From the NCBI GenBank assembly GCA_007128555.1, contig SKXF01000216.1, forward strand, positions 1-10,923: 10,923 nucleotides of DNA. Direction: 5' to 3'. The position numbers and the translations under genes were made by a program. Of the stretch, positions 6,975 through 10,923 are shown piece by piece. Numbering within the stretch: the first letter of the stretch is position 1; every line of letters starts with the position of its first letter. Below the pieces are notes generated by a model that had not been told where the DNA came from, searched no databases, and was given only the letters and a program-made list of their open reading frames with translations. The DNA is from Clostridia bacterium. Its GTDB lineage: Bacteria; Bacillota_E; SLMV01; PUMD01.

Positions 6975-7160
6975 GTGAAGCTCAAGTATGAAACTTCGAT
7001 CGGTTTTATGCAACGCATCGCGAAATCCAGTTTCATTGAGGATCACGGGGTGGTTCAGACCTCGCGATTGCGTTGCGTCGAGATCCTTCATGAAGGCATC
7101 GAGGCGGAGCTTTCGTTCAGCCGGGCCGCTGATCCCAATAGTATAGGGACTCCATTATGA
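6975..7160 (+). CDS. Possible 61-aa hypothetical protein
   Basis: A GTG start at 6975 has GAGGAG 5 nt upstream, a good ribosome binding site. The 61-aa product begins MKLKYETSIGFMQRIAKSSF and ends RAADPNSIGTPL. It is mixed charged and hydrophobic, without membrane segments or a recognised motif. Its TGA stop overlaps an ATG (ATGA, 7158-7161) that opens only 21 codons (MTTWLGDASRL...), as if a coupled second gene had decayed. It is divergent from the AOR gene. A minus-strand frame over the same bases (7091 down to 6741) is longer but has no better start signal, so either or neither may be real. The 200 bp from 7161 to 7369 hold nothing else I can support. Confidence 0.35.
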   Translation: MKLKYETSIGFMQRIAKSSFIEDHGVVQTSRLRCVEILHEGIEAELSFSRAADPNSIGTPL

Positions 7161-7369
7161 CAACGTGGTTAGGCGACGCTTCACGCCTCCACTGCAATAC
7201 TGTTACCGCTCACTTTATCTGAGTCCAAGTTTCTCTGATTATTTTAACCCTGAGGTATAGAGAAACCCGGGGTAGATCCCCGTGTAGGTGGCAAGATGGG
7301 AGTACAGACGGTGGCGAACTCACTTATCACCCGTTCAATGCTTGCTCTTCGACGACGGTCCTGTCTCGC

Positions 7370-7798
7370 ATGTCGGTGTCCAAAAGAGCGGCCCTGCATC
7401 GATTGTTGATGCGTCGCGCCTTCCTGTGTGCGACGGACGATGTTGACTACAGTATTGCCTTTCAGCGCAAGCTCGGCGCCGGCTTCTTTGGTAGCGAGGG
7501 ATTCATCATGAAGAGACTATCCGGACCAGGCATGGCTTTCATTGAGATCGATGGCGAATGCATAACCCGGGAACTGGCCTCAGGAGAAACGATTCGTGTA
7601 GAAGCCGGATCGGTTGGAGCGTACGAAGAAACCGTCTCGATGGATATTCAGATGGTCAAGGGGATCGTCAACATGTTCGCAGGCGGTGAGGGACTCTACC
7701 TGACGACCCTCACGGGTCCCGGAAAAGTCTGGCTTCAGACGATGCCGATCCAAAGCATGAGCGGTGAGCTGTCGAACTACCTGGGAGGCAAAAAGTAG
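7370..7798 (+). CDS. AIM24-family protein, apparently lacking its N-terminal half
   Basis: From about residue 17 the product aligns by eye with the C-terminal part of the AIM24/TIGR00266 family. It has AFLCATDDVDYSIAFQRKLG, then GAGFFGSEGFIMKRLSGPGMAF, FIEIDGE, and the closing GGEGLYLTTLTGPGKVWLQTMP. These beta-rich proteins are widespread; their bacterial role is unknown (the yeast homologue is a mitochondrial inner-membrane protein). Family members are about 220-260 aa, while this frame gives at most 142 aa. The first 15 or so residues (SVSKRAALHRLLM) do not look like the family. No ribosome binding site precedes the ATG at 7370 or the in-frame ATG at 7409, and the missing half is not found in any frame upstream. 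It is probably a 5'-truncated remnant, though a short active form cannot be excluded. Confidence 0.7.
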   Translation: MSVSKRAALHRLLMRRAFLCATDDVDYSIAFQRKLGAGFFGSEGFIMKRLSGPGMAFIEIDGECITRELASGETIRVEAGSVGAYEETVSMDIQMVKGIVNMFAGGEGLYLTTLTGPGKVWLQTMPIQSMSGELSNYLGGKK

Positions 7799-7964
7799 AA
7801 CCTTAGGCCATCATGGCTTCATACTGAGAGATGAGACTTAATAACATGCCAGAAGAGCCCTGGATGTTCGTAGCAGGTGACGATGGAGGCACAACCCTTG
7901 AAAGCAGACGGATCTAGCCCTGCAGGGAACACCCGGTACTGGTGATTCCCGCGGGGCCTCTGGT

Positions 7965-8442
7965 TCATCGATCACCTCGGATACATGTCAGGCCGAAACC
8001 TTGGTGGTACATGATCAGCGCAGATGGCCGTTGACGCATAGCCATTGTTATGCCCGAACCTACCAGGATCATGCTTAGGGCGAAGAAAAGCTGTACCGCC
8101 CGTGACTAATGAGACTGAGCAAGTATACTAGAGCAAAGCTCAAAGCATACCATAGAACCGATGATCTGAAGAAGACTGAGAACAAGCGTCGATGGAAGGA
8201 TCACCCTTCGATGATACGTACTCGTGGTGCTTCCACACAAGGGGATGGTGCCGTTCACTGTAATCTCCGGTCCCCGTTTCGAGAAATATCGGGGCGTTGC
8301 GTTCCTGGATCCGTTTTCTGGAGGTCGGAGAACACTGCATTCAAAGCAGCGACTTGCTCCACCGTATTTCCGGCCAATGTGGGCCACCAGCACCGCCAGG
8401 AGAACGGGAACCCCATAGTAGCCTGGCTCGAGCCATAGTCCC
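7965..8442 (-). pseudogene. Possible decayed membrane-protein gene, downstream part
   Basis: Hydrophobic stretches on the minus strand suggest remains of a membrane protein. Just below the 43-aa ORF, the +1 frame reads EGLWLEPGYYGVPVLLAVLV then AHIGRKYGG, with no stop before 8106. The same frame runs through VILPSTLVLSLLQIIGSMVC to a TAG at 8106. Past that stop it continues AVQLFFALSMILVGSGITMA to a TGA at 7965. The middle part does not look like protein, so further shifts are likely. The whole may be one gene together with the 43-aa frame. The 7799-7964 stretch shows nothing recognisable. Confidence 0.25.
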
Positions 8443-8574
8443 TCAAAATCCCATCTCCTGAAAATGATCGAATATCAGCCAATGGATGCCAGTCACTGCT
8501 CGAACCAGAAAGCATGTTACCAATACCAGAACGGACCCCAAGAGCAACAATTCAAATAGCATGTGCTGCTTCAC
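8443..8574 (-). CDS. 43-aa single-span membrane peptide, or start of a frameshifted gene
   Basis: A GTG at 8574 is preceded by GAGGAGG (8581-8587) at 6 nt, one of the best ribosome binding sites in the window. The frame reads MKQHMLFELLLLGSVLVLVT, then CFLVRAVTGIHWLIFDHFQE and MGF before TGA. Residues 6-26 form a membrane span, followed by an amphipathic segment rich in aromatic residues. Reading on in the +1 frame near the stop gives a second hydrophobic span (GYYGVPVLLAVLVAHI), so the ORF may be the intact 5' end of a two-span or larger membrane protein broken by a shift. It could also be a genuine small membrane protein. No family recognised. Confidence 0.4.
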   Translation of the reverse strand: MKQHMLFELLLLGSVLVLVTCFLVRAVTGIHWLIFDHFQEMGF

Positions 8575-9318
8575 TATGCGCCTCCTCTGCGGTCACGATT
8601 GCGGTTTCTACCAATGAGTACGGAGCCTGGGAATGAACCTATTGAAAGTTTCTGGCATTGATCCCATCTGGACCGATTGGTCTGTACTACGTGGCTAATC
8701 AGCCTGCCTATGTTTCCCTTCCTCTCGCCGCTCTGGCTACTGCTCCCGCTCGTGGTTCCCATTGTCAACAACTGCGTGCTAGAGGCACATGTCAGTCGGA
8801 TAGGCCAGATGCTGACTGGAGCCCTGCTCTATATTCCATGGTGAACCCAGACCGTCCGAGAGGAAGACACCCTTCAGAGCCATGGCAAGGAACAATGCGG
8901 CCGTGACGCATCGGACGGGGCCACTGGTTTGACGGTCAAGAGAAGGGCAGATCGAGGCAGCGTTCCTGCCGTGCGAACTGCTGATCGCTCCGCATAGTAG
9001 ACAAAGCACACCTATCATATCATGGCTCGACTGGCATCGATGGTGGGCGAACCGGTCACCGACAGATAAGCGTGGGCAACCTCTGTGTCTCAACAAGAAC
9101 GTGTTACGGACAAAACGGATCGACAGTACCTGCGCATCCTCCTGCCCCTGTTGCAGGGGTTTTCATCCCCGAGACCGCAATATACCAATACTAGCAGGAC
9201 ACAGCAGGTTCAGTCTGGAACTTGTAACCGGGTTTCTAAGGATAAAGTGTTACCATCCCCAGGCAACAAGTGGAAGGTGTTGTATTGGTCAATTGGAAAG
9301 GCAGGTGTACTGCTCTTC
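8575..9318. other. 744-bp stretch without a supported gene
   Basis: Long frames on both strands here lack ribosome binding sites and look non-coding. One plus-strand frame of 44 codons (8710-8844, MFPFLSPLWLLLPLVVPIV...) is strongly hydrophobic at its start, somewhat like the N-terminus of BatA-type proteins, but has no ribosome binding site. It is more likely a fragment than a gene. On the minus strand a hydrophobic stretch VTAALFLAMALKGVFLSDGL (around 8915-8855) is similar in being isolated. The region may hold other gene remains. Confidence 0.4.
9145..9163 (+). terminator. Possible short Rho-independent terminator
   Basis: CCCCTG (9145-9150) pairs with CAGGGG (9154-9159) over a 3-nt loop and is followed directly by TTTT (9160-9163). 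The stem is short but GC-rich. No clear gene ends just upstream, so it may belong to a decayed gene. It lies inside the 5' extension of the long frame that reaches the 308-aa membrane protein, supporting a start downstream of it. Confidence 0.35.
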
Positions 9319-10245
9319 ATGGATATAGTGAAAACAGCAACACTGGTTCTAATCTGCGGCTTAGCTGTAGTTGCAGGGTGGGCATTTATAGTGAGCGAGC
9401 AGATTGAGAGGTCCATTCTTGATGCCGGGTTCTACGCGGACCTCATGGAGGAGGCTGACATCCCCGTCATTCTTCACGCCCAGATACTGGACAGCCTGCG
9501 GGAGGAAATGCTCGAGGGGGCACCCCCAGACGCTGCAGATGCGTTTGTGAGTTCGCTGGGCACGGCTCTTGAGCCACGATGGATTGGCGAACAGATGAAC
9601 GTGGTTATCAGAGACATGGTAGCCTTCATCAGTGGTGAACAGGAATCACTGACTGCGGTGATTGATCTTCATGAAGTTAAGGAAAGATTCCGGCACGAGT
9701 TAAACACGGCCATTGCCGAACTCCCCGACGAATACCGCGACGACCTGGATTTCCTCGATGATCCCGACGCAGAGCCGGGTGATCTGCTGGACGCAATAGA
9801 TATGCCCGACCACCTTATACTGGAGGAGTTTTGGCAGAATGGAGATGGCGCACTTGGCGAGGTGGCCTCCCGAATTCAGCGCTACCGCAGATATCTCCGT
9901 TGGTTCTCACTGACTGTTCTGATAATACTGATCGTTTTGACTTGCCTATTAGTAGGACCAGGACACGGCCTCCAGTGGTTCGGCGGCGCAACAATACTAT
10001 CGGGCTTGCTGTTTGCCCTGGCGCTTTGGTTAACGGGCTTCGTGCTTTCGCCCCGATTTGCAGAGTTTGATTTTGTTACCGCCGCAGATTTCGCTGATAT
10101 CCCATGGCTTATGACAGCAGTCGAGTTCACCGTGAACCGCCTGTACGCAGCCCCAATCATGTACTCGGGTATCGGGCTCATAGTCCTTGTCGCCGGTCTT
10201 GTTGTGACAAGGATTCGCCCACGGACATCCAACCGAACTGGGTGA
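9319..10245 (+). CDS. Membrane protein of unknown family, four predicted spans with a large acidic loop
   Basis: The 308-aa product has one N-terminal span (about 5-25, TATLVLICGLAVVAGWAF). A long acidic domain follows (about 26-190), probably outside the membrane, with the Asp/Glu-rich stretch DEYRDDLDFLDDPDAEPGD at 137-155. Three C-terminal spans (about 195-213, 221-243, 279-297) precede a basic tail (TRIRPRTSNR). I place the start at ATG 9319, just before the first span. The frame is open upstream to 9085, but those 78 codons cross a terminator-like hairpin and look non-coding. The ribosome binding site is weak (AGGTG 12 nt upstream), so an upstream GTG or CTG start remains possible. The layout resembles loosely defined families whose N-terminal TM is followed by an ExxFYxxxLxxxD-type segment (here DAGFYADLMEEADI), but I cannot name one. 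It stands alone on its strand. Confidence 0.8.
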   Translation: MDIVKTATLVLICGLAVVAGWAFIVSEQIERSILDAGFYADLMEEADIPVILHAQILDSLREEMLEGAPPDAADAFVSSLGTALEPRWIGEQMNVVIRDMVAFISGEQESLTAVIDLHEVKERFRHELNTAIAELPDEYRDDLDFLDDPDAEPGDLLDAIDMPDHLILEEFWQNGDGALGEVASRIQRYRRYLRWFSLTVLIILIVLTCLLVGPGHGLQWFGGATILSGLLFALALWLTGFVLSPRFAEFDFVTAADFADIPWLMTAVEFTVNRLYAAPIMYSGIGLIVLVAGLVVTRIRPRTSNRTG

Positions 10246-10337
10246 ATATCTTCTACTCGCTCGATGGGCAACCCATCTGACCTCATCTCGGAACGCCAAG
10301 GTTAACACTCTATGACTTCTGCCGAAGATCTACACGC

Positions 10338-10370
10338 AAAGAAACCCCGGAATTGCCTGACATTCCGGGG
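10338..10370 (-). terminator. Rho-independent terminator of the tRNA cluster
   Basis: On the minus strand a perfect 9-bp stem, CCCCGGAAT and ATTCCGGGG (10370-10362 and 10353-10345), closes an 8-nt loop and is followed by TTTCTTT (10344-10338). It begins 8 bp after the 3' end of tRNA-Arg, so it ends the tRNA transcript. On the plus strand no T-run follows, so it is a poor terminator for the 308-aa protein gene. Confidence 0.85.
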
Positions 10371-10378
10371 CTTGATGC

Positions 10379-10455
10379 TGGTACGCCCTGGAGGATTTGA
10401 ACCCCCGACCTACTGATCCGTAGTCAGTCGCTCTAATCCACTGAGCTAAGGGCGC
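10379..10455 (-). tRNA. tRNA-Arg(ACG)
   Basis: The minus strand folds as a full cloverleaf of 77 nt. The acceptor GCGCCCT pairs with AGGGCGT (one G-T pair). The D-arm contains TAGCTCAGTGG. The anticodon stem ACTGA/TCAGT holds the loop CTACGGA with anticodon ACG. The T-arm is GGGGGTTCAAATCCTCC, and CCA is encoded. ACG (read as ICG after deamination) decodes CGU, CGC and CGA arginine codons. It lies 8 bp after tRNA-Ser(GCT), so both come from one transcript. Confidence 0.96.
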
Positions 10456-10463
10456 ACGCTATG

Positions 10464-10556
10464 CGGAGGAGGAGGGATTCGAACCCTCGCTAGGGCTTGT
10501 CACCCTACTACAGGTTTAGCAAACCCGCCCCTTCAGCCTGACTTGGGTACTCCTCC
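10464..10556 (-). tRNA. tRNA-Ser(GCT)
   Basis: A 93-nt class II tRNA on the minus strand. The acceptor GGAGGAG pairs with CTCCTCC with G as discriminator base. The anticodon stem CGGGT/ACCTG holds the loop TTGCTAA with anticodon GCT, decoding AGC and AGU. The long variable arm TAGGG...CCCTA is typical of serine tRNAs, and the T-arm is GAGGGTTCGAATCCCTC. The bases after the discriminator are CAT, so the CCA end is not encoded and must be added by the nucleotidyltransferase, unlike in the two neighbouring tRNAs. Confidence 0.96.
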
Positions 10557-10650
10557 ACGTCAATTCTGAGTGCCACCACAATCCGTGGCAGGTATTAATG
10601 CTAGCATATTTCCCGGGTCGATGCAAGGAGCACTGGGGCAACTTCAGCCC

Positions 10651-10799
10651 TGTGTATAACATGTGGAGACTATTCTCGGGCCAAATACTTATCAACATGC
10701 ATTGGCCCTTATCCACACATAAACCCCGAGTTATCAACACTCTGACGGCACCAAACAGCCCTGAAGCCTTATTCCTTCTTGCATCTCAACTGTGGATAA
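10651..10799. promoter_or_regulatory. Cluster of five DnaA-box-like sites
   Basis: Five 9-mers of the DnaA-box type lie within 149 bp between the two serine tRNA genes. TTATACACA is at 10651-10659 (minus). TTATCAACA is at 10689-10697 (plus), TTATCCACA at 10709-10717 (plus) and TTATCAACA at 10731-10739 (plus). TTATCCACA is at 10791-10799 (minus). The first, third and fifth match TTATNCACA perfectly; the other two differ at one base. The spacing of the plus-strand sites is about 20-22 bp, two helical turns. No markedly AT-rich unwinding element is evident in the window. Possible roles are a part of oriC, a DnaA-titrating or regulatory cluster near the origin, or DnaA control of the tRNAs. Confidence 0.65.
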
Positions 10800-10804
10800 C
10801 TATT

Positions 10805-10896
10805 TGGCGGAGGGGGTGGGATTCGAACCCACGGAGGGCCTAAACCCTCGGCGGTTTTCAAGACCGCTCCGATCAACCGGACTCCGGCACCCCTCC
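10805..10896 (-). tRNA. tRNA-Ser(TGA)
   Basis: A 92-nt class II tRNA on the minus strand. The acceptor GGAGGGG pairs with CCCCTCC, with discriminator G and an encoded CCA. The anticodon stem GCGGT/ACCGC holds the loop CTTGAAA with anticodon TGA, decoding UCA and related serine codons. The variable arm GAGGG...CCCTC is long, and the T-arm is GTGGGTTCGAATCCCAC. It is 248 bp upstream of tRNA-Ser(GCT), with the DnaA-box cluster in between; whether it shares that transcript is unclear. The pair of serine tRNAs resembles the serS neighbourhood near the replication origin of many Firmicutes. Confidence 0.96.
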
Positions 10897-10910
10897 GCTC
10901 GTCAACTTCT

Positions 10911-10916
10911 ATTGTA
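10911..10916 (-). promoter_or_regulatory. -10 box of the tRNA-Ser(TGA) promoter
   Basis: TACAAT on the minus strand (10916-10911) matches the -10 consensus at five of six positions and lies 14 nt before the mature 5' end of tRNA-Ser(TGA), a normal distance for a tRNA promoter. The -35 element would lie past the right edge of the window. Confidence 0.5.
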
Positions 10917-10923
10917 ACGTACA

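Noticed and set aside
6741..7091. 116-codon minus-strand frame upstream of the AOR gene
   Set aside because: It overlaps the AOR leader and ribosome binding site, has no start signal of its own, and matches no family I recognise.
8779..9096. 105-codon minus-strand frame
   Set aside because: Cys/Ser/Arg-rich, no ribosome binding site; only a short hydrophobic part looks protein-like.
9085..9318. 78-codon upstream extension of the 308-aa membrane protein
   Set aside because: It crosses a terminator-like hairpin, has no ribosome binding site and is of non-protein-like composition; the membrane span starts right after ATG 9319.
10598..10843. Plus-strand frame ending in RGWDSNPRRA
   Set aside because: This ending is the well-known artefact of translating the antisense of a serine tRNA.
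1..10923. CRISPR arrays, insertion sequences and long direct repeats
   Set aside because: No regularly spaced repeats, transposase-like protein or paired terminal repeats were seen.

Overview
The window looks like chromosomal DNA of an anaerobic bacterium of moderate G+C content, most likely a Clostridia-like Firmicute. Supporting signs are strong AGGAGG-type ribosome binding sites, several GTG/TTG starts, an aldehyde:ferredoxin oxidoreductase (a tungsten enzyme family of anaerobes), and a tRNA-Ser/tRNA-Ser/tRNA-Arg cluster next to consensus DnaA boxes. The placement is inference from gene content and signals; no sequence search was possible.

Left part (1-4641), minus strand: an oligopeptide/dipeptide-type ABC importer operon read right to left. 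It holds a family-5 substrate-binding lipoprotein (2279-3901), a DppB/OppB-type permease (1237-2190) and a DppC/OppC-type permease (362-1213). A perfect 11-bp stem-loop separates the lipoprotein from the permeases. A short gene that appears frameshifted (52-256) follows the permeases. No ATPase gene is inside the window. About 740 bp upstream of the lipoprotein are non-coding and contain several inverted repeats, one of them beside a possible -10 box.

Middle (4642-6748), minus strand: a two-gene operon of a 616-aa aldehyde:ferredoxin oxidoreductase-family enzyme with a TTG start and a full set of cluster cysteines, followed by a 67-aa ubiquitin-fold MoaD/ThiS-like protein ending in Gly-Gly. 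The small protein probably serves sulfur transfer for the pterin cofactor of the enzyme.

Centre-right (6749-9318): a gene-poor stretch of about 2.5 kb. It holds a possible 61-aa ORF, an AIM24-family protein lacking its usual N-terminal half, a 43-aa membrane peptide with an excellent ribosome binding site that looks like the start of a frameshifted membrane-protein gene, and scattered hydrophobic fragments. This part looks like decaying accessory DNA.

Right part (9319-10923): a 308-aa membrane protein of unknown family on the plus strand, then on the minus strand tRNA-Ser(TGA), tRNA-Ser(GCT) and tRNA-Arg(ACG), closed by a good Rho-independent terminator. Between the two serine tRNAs lie five DnaA-box-like 9-mers within 150 bp, three of them perfect matches. 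I saw no insertion sequence, CRISPR array or rRNA. No obviously new multi-gene system is present; the DnaA-box cluster, the AOR/MoaD-like pair and the decayed genes are the most rewarding points.
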